DNA of 64,000 nucleotides from Pseudolabrys sp. (GCA_030655215.1 JAURVZ010000003.1:27995-91994), one strand, 5' to 3'; counted from the first letter of the stretch, positions 40,835 through 50,267 are shown. The notes: generated by a model from the sequence alone, not told the origin. A program made the numbers and translations.

Positions 40835-42116
40835 CGCTCGTCACTGACCATGTCACCGCATCGGAGTGCACCGCCCCCCAGGGCCGCTGCGGCCAATGCG
40901 TCACCGCGCCGAGATTGACCACCTTCAGCAATGGCACATTGGCCACCGCATCAAGGGTGACGGCCATCGATTGGTCAATGCCGATATCGACAAAGTAATC
41001 ACCGGGCGCCAGAGGCAGGTCGCTGAAGCGGGCGACGACGCGCTGCCGCCCCCCACGCAGGGCTAGCGGTTGGTCGGCGTCCCATGACGTGGCGGTCGTT
41101 ACGCATTGACGGTTCGCATTCCACAACGTCAGCGTCACATGCGCGCCCGCGATTGGCTTGACGACATCCAGATCGATGCCGATCGAAAACGTCTTGTCGC
41201 CGAGCGCCAATGGCAAGTCGGTTCCGATCACGCGCACGGTGGCGATGCGCACGGGCGCGTCGCCGGCCGGCCGCACTCTGTAGATACCGACGTCTTCTTG
41301 GCTGGCCGCCGCGAATGGGACGACCGCGCAGAGATAGCGCTGCACGATCTCGCGCGTCGGGCCAATGGCCGTCAACCGGCCACGGTCCAGCAGTGCGCAA
41401 CTCGATGTCAGGTCCGACACCGCTCCCATGCTGTGGCTGACGAACAGGACGGTGCGACCGTCCTTGGCAATACTGTTCAACTTGCCGAGACACCGCTGTT
41501 GAAATTCGGCATCGCCAACGGCCAACACCTCGTCGACGATGAGGATCTCCGGTGTCAGGTGCGCGGCGATCGAAAAGGCAAGCCGCACCGACATGCCGGA
41601 CGAATAGCGCTTGACCGGCGTATCGAGGAATTCGTCGACGTCAGCGAAGGCAACGATCGCATCAAAGTTGCGCCGGATCTCGGCGCGGCTCATGCCGAGA
41701 ATAGCGCCGTTGAGATAGATGTTCTCGCGGCCGGTCAGCTCTGGATGAAAGCCAGTGCCGATCTCAAGCAGGCTGGCGACACGGCCGCGCAGCCGTACAC
41801 AGCCTTTCGTCGGCTCGGTGATGCGGCTGAGGATTTTCAGCAGCGTCGATTTACCGGCGCCGTTGCGGCCGATGATGGCAACGGCCTCGCCTTGCTTGAC
41901 GTCGAAAGTGACATCTTTCAGCGCCCAGAATTCGTCGACGCTGTCGCCATCGAGAATTGGCCGCCCCCGGATAAAGTCGCCGGTCTTGCGGATAACGTCG
42001 CGCGCGCTTCTCCCCGCCTCCTCGCGCACGGTCATATAGCGCTGGCCCTCCGCGGAATGACGGCCGATCATGTATCGCTTCGACAGCCCTTCAATCGAAA
42101 TGGCAATGTCAGACAA
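40821..42116 (-). CDS. wzt: Polysaccharide ABC exporter ATPase with carbohydrate-binding tail
   Basis: The 431-residue protein is an ABC-2-type exporter ATPase. Walker A is GRNGAGKST (83-91), the signature YSSGMSVRLAF (171-181) and Walker B ILIVDEVLAVGD (191-202), all in the KpsT/Wzt style. Residues about 260-425 form a beta-rich Wzt C-terminal domain, which in known systems binds the modified non-reducing end of the glycan before export. This indicates a whole polymer exported by the ABC pathway. It overlaps wzm by eight bases and the methyltransferase gene by 14. The tail is present and complete. Confidence 0.94.
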   Translation of the reverse strand: MSDIAISIEGLSKRYMIGRHSAEGQRYMTVREEAGRSARDVIRKTGDFIRGRPILDGDSVDEFWALKDVTFDVKQGEAVAIIGRNGAGKSTLLKILSRITEPTKGCVRLRGRVASLLEIGTGFHPELTGRENIYLNGAILGMSRAEIRRNFDAIVAFADVDEFLDTPVKRYSSGMSVRLAFSIAAHLTPEILIVDEVLAVGDAEFQQRCLGKLNSIAKDGRTVLFVSHSMGAVSDLTSSCALLDRGRLTAIGPTREIVQRYLCAVVPFAAASQEDVGIYRVRPAGDAPVRIATVRVIGTDLPLALGDKTFSIGIDLDVVKPIAGAHVTLTLWNANRQCVTTATSWDADQPLALRGGRQRVVARFSDLPLAPGDYFVDIGIDQSMAVTLDAVANVPLLKVVNLGAVTHWPQRPWGAVHSDAVTWSVTSDALV

Positions 42117-42930
42117 GATCGGCGATGCTCATTTCGGCCTTGCGGAACTGGCGGATGCCAAGCCACAAGAACAAGGCCGTGAGGGCCACGCTGACCGCGA
42201 GACCCGGCCCATAAAGCGGACTGGCGCCGCCGAGCAGGCACCAGCGAAAGCCATCGATCACGCCAACCATCGGATTGAGTGCATAGAGCAGCCGCCATTG
42301 CTCTGGGATGACATTCGCGCTGAAGCCAACCGGCGAAATGTACAGGCCGAACTGCACCATAAACGGAATGACGTAACGGAAGTCGCGGTATTTGACGTTC
42401 AGCGTTGCAATCAACAGGCCGGGGCCGAGGCTGGCAAGAAACGCCAGCGCGACGAACACCGGCAAGAACACAATCCGCCAACCCGGCGCGAACTGGTACC
42501 AGAGCATCAGCGCCATCAGCACGAGGAAGCTGACGAGAAAATCGACAAGCGCGACGACCACCGACGCGGTTGGCACGATCATGCGCGGGAAGTAGACCTT
42601 GCCGATCAGGTTCGCGTTAGCGACCAGGCTGTTCGAGGCCTCGGTCAGGGCGCCGGCAAAGAACATCCACGGCAACAGGCCGGCGAGGACCAGCAGCGGA
42701 TAAGGCACGCCGCCGTCCGATGGCAAACCGGCGATCCGGCTGAACACGAGGGTAAGGACCACCATCGTCAGCAGTGGCCGGATCAGCGCCCACGCAACCC
42801 CGATCACCGTCTGCTTGTAGCGCACGGCAATGTCGCGCCGCACCAGCACGGCGAACAGTTCGCGGTAGTTCCACAGGTCGCGCCAGTAGTGCCGTTCGGC
42901 GCGACCGGCCTCGATGATCAGTTTTTGCAC
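42109..42930 (-). CDS. wzm: Polysaccharide ABC exporter permease
   Basis: The 273-residue inner-membrane protein has about six transmembrane segments and the ABC-2 signature region of Wzm/KpsM proteins. Typical stretches are RDIAVRYKQTVIGVAWALIR near the start and LNPMVGVIDGFRWCLLG near the end. It forms the export channel with Wzt. Overlaps the glycosyltransferase gene by 13 bases at its start and wzt by eight at its end. Confidence 0.94.
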   Translation of the reverse strand: MQKLIIEAGRAERHYWRDLWNYRELFAVLVRRDIAVRYKQTVIGVAWALIRPLLTMVVLTLVFSRIAGLPSDGGVPYPLLVLAGLLPWMFFAGALTEASNSLVANANLIGKVYFPRMIVPTASVVVALVDFLVSFLVLMALMLWYQFAPGWRIVFLPVFVALAFLASLGPGLLIATLNVKYRDFRYVIPFMVQFGLYISPVGFSANVIPEQWRLLYALNPMVGVIDGFRWCLLGGASPLYGPGLAVSVALTALFLWLGIRQFRKAEMSIADLV

Positions 42931-44018
42931 AGCTGCGCGGTCCAGGCTGAAACGCGGTTCTTGAACGCTTGCTCGGAAAACATATCGAGCCCCGCCGGCC
43001 GCTCGCGGCGGCCGGCGGCCAATGTAGCAACAATGGCGTCGAACAAAGCGTCGCTGTTATGCGGATCGACCAGCCGCCCCAGTTCGCCATGGCGTAAGGC
43101 GTCGCGCGAACCATCAATGCTGCTACCGACCACCGGAATGCCGCAGGCCGCGGCCTCGAGCAGCACGATGCCGAAGCCCTCGCCCGAACTTGGCATCACA
43201 TAGGCATCGGCGAGATTGTAAATGCCCACCTTGTCCGCCTCATCGATACGGCCGGCGAAAACAACCGCGCCGGCAAGCTGCATCGCCTCGACCTTGCTCT
43301 CAAGCCGTACGCGGTCATTACCATCGCCCACGATCAAATACTGAAGGCTTGGATCGCGCGCCAGCAATCGCGGCATGAGGTCGATCACCTCATCGAAACC
43401 TTTGTAACGTTCATTGGCGAATATCCGGCCGAGCGTCAGAATGACGGGCCCTCCACCAAGCCCCAGCCTTTGCATCATGGCCGTATCCTTCGGCTGCGGC
43501 TGGAAACGATCGAGGTCGACGCAATTCGGCACGATCGACACGCGCTCAAGATCAAACCCGGACCACCCGCAAAACCGTTCCGCCGACGTCCGGCTCACCG
43601 ACACCACCGCATCGACACGCCGCGCCAGCCAATGAACGACACTGCTTCGCACCCGCCCCCACGCCTCGAATCCGTGAATGACCAGCACCAGCCGGGCGCG
43701 CCTCAATCGCGCCAGCAGCCAGGCCGCCGGCAGCAAATTGATGTGTCCGCATATCACGGCATTGATGTGCCCGCGGCGCGTCAGGCAAGCCGCCAAACGC
43801 CGTGCAAAGGCACCCTTCCCCGCCGCGGCGCGCCGATCATAAACAAGGCCCCCCGGCATGCCGCTTTCAACCGGCTCGGTGATCGAACGCGGCAGCACAC
43901 GCACCTGCACAGCCTGCTCGCACAAAGCGGTGAGAAAATCCCGGTTGAACTTGGCAATCCCGCCAAAGCCGCCAAAGGCATCGCCCACCAGCATGACAAT
44001 CCGCAACGGCTCCTTCAT
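42918..44018 (-). CDS. Glycosyltransferase family 4
   Basis: The 366-residue GT-B enzyme has an N-terminal domain with RIVMLVGDAFGGFGGIAKFN and a donor domain with LTLGRIFANERYKGFDEVI and the EX7E region PSSGEGFGIVLLEAAACGIP. It is the first glycosyltransferase of the run, adjacent to the Wzm/Wzt pair, and may belong to the ABC-exported polymer. It lies 18 bases after the small TPR-like gene. Substrate is unknown. Confidence 0.91.
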   Translation of the reverse strand: MKEPLRIVMLVGDAFGGFGGIAKFNRDFLTALCEQAVQVRVLPRSITEPVESGMPGGLVYDRRAAAGKGAFARRLAACLTRRGHINAVICGHINLLPAAWLLARLRRARLVLVIHGFEAWGRVRSSVVHWLARRVDAVVSVSRTSAERFCGWSGFDLERVSIVPNCVDLDRFQPQPKDTAMMQRLGLGGGPVILTLGRIFANERYKGFDEVIDLMPRLLARDPSLQYLIVGDGNDRVRLESKVEAMQLAGAVVFAGRIDEADKVGIYNLADAYVMPSSGEGFGIVLLEAAACGIPVVGSSIDGSRDALRHGELGRLVDPHNSDALFDAIVATLAAGRRERPAGLDMFSEQAFKNRVSAWTAQLCKN

Positions 44019-44036
44019 CCACTCAAGCCAGCCGAC

Positions 44037-44594
44037 CTAAAGCCCGACGTTCCTGATCAGCGCCGGGGTGCAGCCCTGCGCCTCCAGTCCGGCGCGCAGC
44101 GCCGCCTGCACAGCCGCCGTTTTCGTCGTCATCACAAGGCGCAGCTTCCAAGGGTCAAACACGGTCAGCCCGCACAAATCGGTCATCGTGCGCGCCTGCA
44201 CATCCACTGAGCTGCTCTCCCACAGCAACAGGCCGAGCAGAGCGCGCTCGCTCATCACTGCGCCTTCCGCCGGTCCCGTCACGCTGGACATCATGAACGC
44301 GGCATCGATCTTCTCTTGCGGCTCACCCAGACCATGCCGCACCACCGCCAGCGACAGCCACGCCGCCGGCGCGCCCGGCCTGACGCTGAGCTGTTGCACC
44401 AGCCGCTCTTCGCGTGCCGATAGAGTGTCCGGCTCGCTGCTCTCGGCGTGATACAGGCGAACCAGGCCAAGGCCTTGCGCCGCAGTCCACGTGCAGGCGA
44501 TCACGACCATCGCCGCCGTCAGGTAACGGGCGCCCCTGTTACTCAGTGTAGTAGTTCCGGTAATAGCGGCTGCTGTAATAATACGAATAGGCAT
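44037..44594 (-). CDS. Unknown membrane-anchored small protein
   Basis: This frame encodes a protein with one hydrophobic segment (RYLTAAMVVIACTWTAAQGL) and a helical C-terminal part of about 140 residues with LSAREERLVQQLSVRPGAPAAWLSLAVVRHGLG, reminiscent of single TPR-like helices. It ends at 44037. The start is uncertain: ATG at 44594 lies inside the last 56 bases of the Wzz-kinase gene, and ATG at 44510 is downstream of it. I do not recognise the family. Similar small single-span proteins sit next to polysaccharide co-polymerase genes and may adjust chain length or the kinase. Confidence is in the gene, not the role. Confidence 0.6.
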   Translation of the reverse strand: MPIRIITAAAITGTTTLSNRGARYLTAAMVVIACTWTAAQGLGLVRLYHAESSEPDTLSAREERLVQQLSVRPGAPAAWLSLAVVRHGLGEPQEKIDAAFMMSSVTGPAEGAVMSERALLGLLLWESSSVDVQARTMTDLCGLTVFDPWKLRLVMTTKTAAVQAALRAGLEAQGCTPALIRNVGL

Positions 44595-46749
44595 GCTTGC
44601 CGTAGCGCTGCGCCCGCTTGTCATTGACATGGTTGAACACCACGCCGGCCACCTTCTTGTCCGCCGAAACACGTTCGATCGAGTGCTTGACCATTTCGCG
44701 CGCCGTCGACGACCAGCGCACCACATAAACGACCTTGTCGGCCAGTTGCGAGATGACAACAGCATCGACCACCGGTCCTATCGGTGGCGAGTCGATGACT
44801 ACGAAATCGAACAACTTTCGGAACGTCTCGATAAACGACTTCATGCGATCCGAACTCAAAAGGTCCATCGGACTTTGCGTCCTTGACCCGGCCGGTAAAT
44901 ACCAGAAGCCGAATTCCTCGCTCTGCTTGATCGCCGTTTGCGGATCGCTCTGCGCCAGCAACATGTCGACCAGGCCGGCATCCTTCTTGGTCGAGAGGAT
45001 GGTCGAGCCGGATGGCCGCCGCAGATCGGCGTCGATGTAAAGCACGCGCAGGCCCGACGCCGCCGCCGATGAGGCAATCGACAGCGCCAGCGTCGTCTTG
45101 CCCTCGCCCGGCACAGTCGACGTCACCTGGATCACCGCCGGCGGATGATCGACATCGGACATCTGGATGCCGCTGCGCACGCCCCGGATCGACTCGGCAA
45201 AGCGCCCGAGCGGCTTGACGATCGGCAGTTGCGGGATCTGCAAGGTCTTGCCATCCGCCTTCAAGGCCGCCGGCTCCATGACGGCCACGGAGCTCAGCAG
45301 CGGCACGCCAAGCTGGTCCTCGATTTCCTTCGGCGTCGTGAAACCGGCATTAAGCAATTCCTTGCCAAGCGCGCCGCCGACACTGAGAAACAACCCGACC
45401 ATCACGACGATGGTCATATAGCGCGTCTTGTTCGGCTGGCTTGGATTGTTCGGCGCCAAGGCCGGCGTGATGATACGTGCATCGCGGATTTCGAAGGTCG
45501 ATTGCTCCTGCGTGATCTTGGCTTTCTTCAGGAAGTCCTCGAACAAGGTGCGGTTCACCTCGACGGTGCGTTCCAGCTCGCGCAAGGTGACAACCGCGCC
45601 GCTATTGCTGCCGACCTGCCCAGTGACGTCGCGCAGCGATTTCTCCACTGAATCGGCGCGTGCCTTGGCGATCTCGAATTCGTTGCGCACATTGGCGGCG
45701 AGCTTGCGGATTTCAGCCGCCAGCGAGCGCTCGACATCGCGCTTCTCGGAGCGGACATTCACCACCAGCGGATGGCCATTGCCATAGCGCGCCAGCAGAT
45801 CAGATTCGCGCTGATTGATGCCGGCAAGCTGGTTGCGCAAGGTGCCGACCAGCGGCGAATTGATCATGTCCGGCAGCAGCCGCTGCACGTCGCCGCCGCT
45901 CTCATCCATCGTCTTGAGCAGGTCGACGCGCGCCTGCTTCTCGGCCAGCTCGGCGCGCGCGGCGAGCAGGCGTGCATTGAGATCGGCGAGCTGCTGCTGG
46001 TTCAGCGTGATGCTGCTGTTGCCCTGCTGCAGATTGTTCTTCTGGCGAAAGTCCTGCACCGCCTCTTCCGAAACGCGCACCTGGTTACGCAGTTCGGCGA
46101 GCCGCTCGGTCAGCCAGGTCGCGGCGCGCTTGGCGCCTTCGTAGCGGGTGTCGAGCTTGTCGACGATGTAGGCCGCCGCCACCGCATTGGCGATACGCGC
46201 AGCGCGCTGCCGGTCCGGCGAAGTGAAGGAAACCGTGATGAGATGGCCCTTGCTGCGGGTCACCTGCAGCGCGCCCTTGATGGATTGAATGCCGCGCGTC
46301 GTCGCCGGCGGCAGTTGCGAGAGATCGACAACCGAGTCATCCGCTGCCGCCGGGTCATCAATCCGCGACACCGGCGCGCGCGCCGCAGCCTGCGTCGCCG
46401 TGCCATCGCCACCAGCCGGCGCATTTTCCCGTTCGACAACCCGCCGCAGCAAGGCGGTCGAGCGGATAATCTCCATCTGGTTTTCGACCTCGGCGAGGTT
46501 GACCACCGGATCGACAGGCACAGGATCGGAAATGCGGTCGCGCCGCGAGTCGAGGAGGATTTCGGTGCTCGCTGTATAGAGCGGCGTCTGCCGCATCAGC
46601 ATGACGGCGCCGATGACGATGGTGGCAACCAGAATGGTGAGAATGAAAATCCATTCCCGCCACAGGAAGTTGAGAATGTCGCGCAGGTCGATGGATTGCG
46701 ACAGAGCGGCCGGCGTGGGCACACGCGAAAGGGACAATCGGTTCAACAT
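44539..46749 (-). CDS. Wzz-domain tyrosine autokinase (BY-kinase)
   Basis: The 736-residue inner-membrane protein combines a Wzz chain-length domain (about 18-110, first membrane segment about 34-52), a long periplasmic coiled-coil region, a second membrane segment near 445-465 and a cytoplasmic BY-kinase domain. Walker A is PGEGKTT (547-553), Walker A' YIDADLRRP and Walker B FVVIDSPP. The last 21 residues hold nine tyrosines (YSYYYSSRYYRNYY), the expected autophosphorylation cluster. It governs polymerisation and export together with the OPX protein. The final codons overlap the possible start of the next gene. It lies 23 bases after the O-antigen ligase-like gene. Confidence 0.93.
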   Translation of the reverse strand: MLNRLSLSRVPTPAALSQSIDLRDILNFLWREWIFILTILVATIVIGAVMLMRQTPLYTASTEILLDSRRDRISDPVPVDPVVNLAEVENQMEIIRSTALLRRVVERENAPAGGDGTATQAAARAPVSRIDDPAAADDSVVDLSQLPPATTRGIQSIKGALQVTRSKGHLITVSFTSPDRQRAARIANAVAAAYIVDKLDTRYEGAKRAATWLTERLAELRNQVRVSEEAVQDFRQKNNLQQGNSSITLNQQQLADLNARLLAARAELAEKQARVDLLKTMDESGGDVQRLLPDMINSPLVGTLRNQLAGINQRESDLLARYGNGHPLVVNVRSEKRDVERSLAAEIRKLAANVRNEFEIAKARADSVEKSLRDVTGQVGSNSGAVVTLRELERTVEVNRTLFEDFLKKAKITQEQSTFEIRDARIITPALAPNNPSQPNKTRYMTIVVMVGLFLSVGGALGKELLNAGFTTPKEIEDQLGVPLLSSVAVMEPAALKADGKTLQIPQLPIVKPLGRFAESIRGVRSGIQMSDVDHPPAVIQVTSTVPGEGKTTLALSIASSAAASGLRVLYIDADLRRPSGSTILSTKKDAGLVDMLLAQSDPQTAIKQSEEFGFWYLPAGSRTQSPMDLLSSDRMKSFIETFRKLFDFVVIDSPPIGPVVDAVVISQLADKVVYVVRWSSTAREMVKHSIERVSADKKVAGVVFNHVNDKRAQRYGKHAYSYYYSSRYYRNYYTE

Positions 46750-46772
46750 GGATTCATCTATTGCCGTGAATA

Positions 46773-48191
46773 CTAGTCATGCACGATGGCCTGTGAGCTT
46801 TCGGCCTGCGCCGTCCCCGCGCCGAGCACCGCCATGAAAGTCAATGTCACGGCCTGGATTTGCAGGCTGAAATCGACAAGCGAGTTGATGGCGACCAGGC
46901 AGCCGGCGCCGGCGGCGATGCAGGGCAGTGTCGCATTCTGCCTGCGCTTCAGCGCGCCGCGAAGGCAGCGCAAAGTCAGCAGCGCGACACTGCCAATCAG
47001 CAGGCCGCCGAACAGAAGGCCTAATCCCTGAAACACTTCGAGATAGGTGTTGTGCGCCATCAGCCACACGCCACCCGTGTCAATGGAGCGGTCGCGAAAC
47101 ATTGGAAACACATCGGCGAACGTACCGTAACCGTAACCGAGGATTGGCGCCGCGCGGATTGAATCGAGCGTGAGCCTGTAGACAGCGACGCGCGACGCAT
47201 CGCTGAACCCTTGCTGTCCGACCTTGCCGAGCAGCGTGTCGCCAAAGCCGCCAATGGCAATCAGGACGCCCAGGGCGAGAAAAGTTGCGACGCCGCCCAG
47301 TCCCGCCACCCGCTTCCGCGCCTGCGCGACACTGAGCACAAGGAGCACGATGCCGCCGCACAATGCCGAGACGATGCCGCCGCGCGAACCGGTCAGCAGC
47401 AGCACGGCCATGACAATGAACAATCCGCAAAGATAGATCGCGCCGCCCCGGCCGGTTGTTTCGATCAGAGACGCGAGTCGCAGCCGGACCGTGTCGGCCA
47501 TCGCTATAGTTTCGCGGTAATGCCGCAACAGCAACCCGGTCAGGATCACAGCGCCGATCCCGGCATAGGTCGCGAAATTGTTGCGGTTATAAAATGTCGA
47601 GGACACGTAGTTGTTGCGGTTCGGTTCAATCGATGCGGTCGCAAAAACGACAAGCCCGTAGCACGCGTAAGCGACACAAATCGCTGCGAGGCCCATCATC
47701 AGGCGATTGGCCCGCGCCGCATCCCTGCTGAATTGCAGCGCCAGCCAGAACACGCTGGCTGCTGTCATCAGGCGGACAAGTGCTTGCAGGGTCAGGTCGC
47801 GGTTGACGCTTATACGGCCTTCTAACGGAACGCCCAAAGCGTCGGCGGCCAAACTCCAGATCTCGCCATGCATGGCAGGCGGCGTCGCGCCGGCCATTTG
47901 CACAAATGTCCAACCAACAACCGCCAGAAACATGACAGCTGGGATCCGAATAGCCTTCAATGCAATCGGATGAGGACGGCCCGCGATCAGCAGCGACAAT
48001 TCATAGGCAACGGCAAGCGCCGGAAAGAGCATCGCGTTAATGCCCCACGCCTGAAGTCCGCTGCTGCCCTGCGCCAAGGGCACCCAGGCGAGCCCGGCCA
48101 CGAACAGCCAGAAGACGACGCCTTCGACCGGATTGCCTCGCCCCGCCGCCGTGACGTTCTCAGCATCTGCCAGTGTTTGCGTTCCATGCAT
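46773..48191 (-). CDS. O-antigen ligase/polymerase family membrane protein
   Basis: The 472-residue protein has about twelve hydrophobic segments and the Wzy_C signature: SRGG in LLTGSRGGIVSALCGG and AHNTYLEVFQGLGLL in the large periplasmic loop. Members either ligate glycan to lipid (WaaL) or polymerise repeats (Wzy). Position next to Wzz-kinase suggests polymerisation, in which case the Wzy-like protein at 30762 would serve a second glycan. The ATG at 48191 is preferred; in-frame ATGs upstream (48236 and 48275) lie in the noncoding gap. An unusually long gap of 172 bases precedes it, containing a stem-loop. Confidence 0.87.
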   Translation of the reverse strand: MHGTQTLADAENVTAAGRGNPVEGVVFWLFVAGLAWVPLAQGSSGLQAWGINAMLFPALAVAYELSLLIAGRPHPIALKAIRIPAVMFLAVVGWTFVQMAGATPPAMHGEIWSLAADALGVPLEGRISVNRDLTLQALVRLMTAASVFWLALQFSRDAARANRLMMGLAAICVAYACYGLVVFATASIEPNRNNYVSSTFYNRNNFATYAGIGAVILTGLLLRHYRETIAMADTVRLRLASLIETTGRGGAIYLCGLFIVMAVLLLTGSRGGIVSALCGGIVLLVLSVAQARKRVAGLGGVATFLALGVLIAIGGFGDTLLGKVGQQGFSDASRVAVYRLTLDSIRAAPILGYGYGTFADVFPMFRDRSIDTGGVWLMAHNTYLEVFQGLGLLFGGLLIGSVALLTLRCLRGALKRRQNATLPCIAAGAGCLVAINSLVDFSLQIQAVTLTFMAVLGAGTAQAESSQAIVHD

Positions 48192-48287
48192 CGCGGCGGG
48201 ACTTCGCGGCGGGATTTTCCGACATGCTACCGCCATTCGGGTGAAAACGACGTACTGCCGCTGACAACCGCTCACATTCCGGACACG

Positions 48288-48309
48288 CGGCGCCTGATAA
48301 ACGGCGCCG
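48288..48309 (-). promoter_or_regulatory. Stem-loop in the polysaccharide run
   Basis: CGGCGCC and GGCGCCG form a seven-base-pair stem with an eight-base loop in the 172-base gap before the ligase gene. No T tract follows, so it is more likely an mRNA-stability or processing hairpin than a terminator. Within a continuous gene run it may set relative expression. Confidence 0.35.
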
Positions 48310-48363
48310 TCAGGTCAAAGCGGGCGGGCCCCTCTCCATGCGTCGAGGGCCTTCGCCAATCTG

Positions 48364-48876
48364 TCAGCAGGTTGGACTAACCGTGCCGGCCGGCGTGCAG
48401 GGAGTCTTCGCCGTGCCGCCTTGCTGATATGAGTTTGAACCGATCGTGACGCCGACGGCGCGGGTCATTGCCGACTGGATCGGTGAAGAGGCGCTCTGCT
48501 GCGCGGCGCTGACGACACGGGACGCCGCGTTGCTGTCGCCGCGATTGATAAGCGCGGTATAGGCCTGCGCCATCCCGGCGCCCGCCGCGGCCTGTTGCGC
48601 GGCATTCGACCGCGATCCGACATAGGCGACGTCGTCGGCGAGAGCAGGATTTCTGATAATGAGATCGCGCAGCGCGGCCATCAGTCCATCACCGCCATTC
48701 GGAAATGCGGCAAACAGCGCGGTCACGACCGGACTTGGCGTACCGGTATAGGTGCCATCGCCCTGGTAGGAACCAGCGGGCGCCGGCTGCACCGCGCCGA
48801 ACACCAGGAACAGCGCCAGAAGCGCGCTCATCAGCGGCGGCGTCAGCCATCTTTTCCGTTCGCTATGCGCTGTCAT
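48364..48876 (-). CDS. Secreted protein of unknown function
   Basis: The 170-residue protein has a Sec signal peptide (basic RKRW start, then PPLMSALLALFLVFG and a probable cut after PAPA, near residue 34). The mature part is Ala-, Ser- and Gly-rich with NGGDGLMAALRDLIIRNPAL and two Cys close to the C-terminus (TPCTP and SPTC) that could form a disulfide. Helical Ala-rich sequence follows. It is ten bases after the outer-membrane barrel gene, so the two are probably co-expressed. I do not recognise the family. A periplasmic partner of the barrel or an export accessory is plausible. Confidence 0.75.
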   Translation of the reverse strand: MTAHSERKRWLTPPLMSALLALFLVFGAVQPAPAGSYQGDGTYTGTPSPVVTALFAAFPNGGDGLMAALRDLIIRNPALADDVAYVGSRSNAAQQAAAGAGMAQAYTALINRGDSNAASRVVSAAQQSASSPIQSAMTRAVGVTIGSNSYQQGGTAKTPCTPAGTVSPTC

Positions 48877-48886
48877 CGCTTTGCCA

Positions 48887-50152
48887 TCAGTATTTGTATG
48901 AAACGCCCAGGCTGACGAGATGCTGATCGAACGACTGTCCGGCGGTATTCGAGTCGACGGATTTGAACTGGTAGTCGAGGCCAAGGCCGAGATTGCGCCA
49001 GATCTCGTAATTGAGATTGGCGCCAGCGAGCCAGCCATTGTCTTCGCGCGGATTATTGACGAAGTCGGTCCGGACATAGCCAAAGCGCGCCGATGCCAGC
49101 CAGCCGCGCGGCAGCCCGTTGTATCCAATGTTCAAAAGCGCCGTCGACGTCCGGCTTGCCAGCCCGGTGACGCCGCCGACGGCAATCGACGACGAGCCGA
49201 GCGCCTGGTCCACCGACGCGCGCAGGTCCCAGAACCGCGTCGGCGAATAGCCAACCCGGACGCCAAAGACGCCACTGTCATAGGTGCCAACGATGTCATT
49301 CTTCTGCTGCTGATAACCGCCGAAGACTTCGCCCTGCCAGATGCCCGGCGCGGCGGTGCCGACGCCGGCGGTGATCCGATAGCCTTCAGAATTGCGCGCC
49401 GCATGGTCGTAGCGCTGCCAGTTCACCGAGGGATCGACAAAGAAATAAAGCTGTGGCGTAAGGTCAAAGCCGGTGCGCTGCGTCACCGTATAGACGGTGC
49501 CATCGCGGCTGAAAGCGAAGGCCTGGTCGTTATCGAATTGCGTGCGGACGACGTTGAAGCCGAGATCGAAAAAGGCGCGGCCGAGCTTTTTGCTCATCAG
49601 CGCCGAGCCTGAATACTGATTGTAGCGATCCGGGTTCACCTGCGGCGCCACGGTCATCGGCCCGACGGGAGCAACCGATGTGCCGGCCAGCGGCGTATTC
49701 GGCGCGGCGAAACCAGTGGTGCCAAAGACGTCGGCCTGCCGGGTGAAATCGCCGTTGAACTGGAAGGTCAGATCGCGTTGCGCCAGATAGGTCTGGGTGA
49801 TGCCGGCCTTGGCATCGATCGTGGTTTTATCGGCGCCGGACACGGAATAATTCTGGAAGTCCGCCAAACCATAAAGGCTGGTCTGATGCATGCCGTTGTT
49901 CAGGCTGGCCGAGACCCCCGGGACGACGCGTTGGCCCCAGCCTGACACCTTGTTGGGCGTCTGATTGATATTGGAATTGTAGGCGACACCAGCAAACAGA
50001 GTCGGCGAAACCAGCCAGCCGCCGATGGCCATCGGCCTCGGCGCGTTGCCGGCCTTGACTGGCATATCGGCGGCCTGCGCACTCCCTGCGGCCGCGAGAA
50101 GCAGCAGGCAGGTCAACAGGCCCGTTTTCGTTGATTGTACTTGCCGCCCCAT
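48887..50152 (-). CDS. Outer-membrane beta-barrel protein
   Basis: The 421-residue protein has a signal peptide (LLTCLLLLAAAGSAQA, cut near residue 28) and a mature part of alternating beta strands with many aromatic residues, ending in KY, consistent with an outer-membrane barrel. Motifs such as GVAYNSNINQTPN at the start and GLGLDYQFKSVDSN near the end match the BBP2/VpsM-like barrels found in exopolysaccharide clusters. The ATG at 50152 is chosen because the signal peptide starts there; earlier in-frame codons would add non-signal sequence. It may help the polymer leave the cell along with the OPX lipoprotein. Its 5' region carries two 13-base direct repeats. Confidence 0.88.
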   Translation of the reverse strand: MGRQVQSTKTGLLTCLLLLAAAGSAQAADMPVKAGNAPRPMAIGGWLVSPTLFAGVAYNSNINQTPNKVSGWGQRVVPGVSASLNNGMHQTSLYGLADFQNYSVSGADKTTIDAKAGITQTYLAQRDLTFQFNGDFTRQADVFGTTGFAAPNTPLAGTSVAPVGPMTVAPQVNPDRYNQYSGSALMSKKLGRAFFDLGFNVVRTQFDNDQAFAFSRDGTVYTVTQRTGFDLTPQLYFFVDPSVNWQRYDHAARNSEGYRITAGVGTAAPGIWQGEVFGGYQQQKNDIVGTYDSGVFGVRVGYSPTRFWDLRASVDQALGSSSIAVGGVTGLASRTSTALLNIGYNGLPRGWLASARFGYVRTDFVNNPREDNGWLAGANLNYEIWRNLGLGLDYQFKSVDSNTAGQSFDQHLVSLGVSYKY

Positions 50153-50232
50153 GTCCGCGCGTACCACCGACAACTTCGCGACCAACCCGGCTTTCCGCCT
50201 AAGGCCGCGCCCACACCAGAATACAGCCAGAG

Positions 50233-50267
50233 CGAGCATTGTATAATCGAATAACGAGTATTGTATA
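50233..50267. promoter_or_regulatory. Two 13-base direct repeats in an AT-rich leader
   Basis: CGAGCATTGTATA (50233-50245) and CGAGTATTGTATA (50255-50267) repeat with a 22-base period, about two helical turns. They sit in an AT-rich patch that is unlike the surrounding GC-rich DNA, 81 bases upstream of the barrel gene. A regulator or promoter site is likely. Confidence 0.45.
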
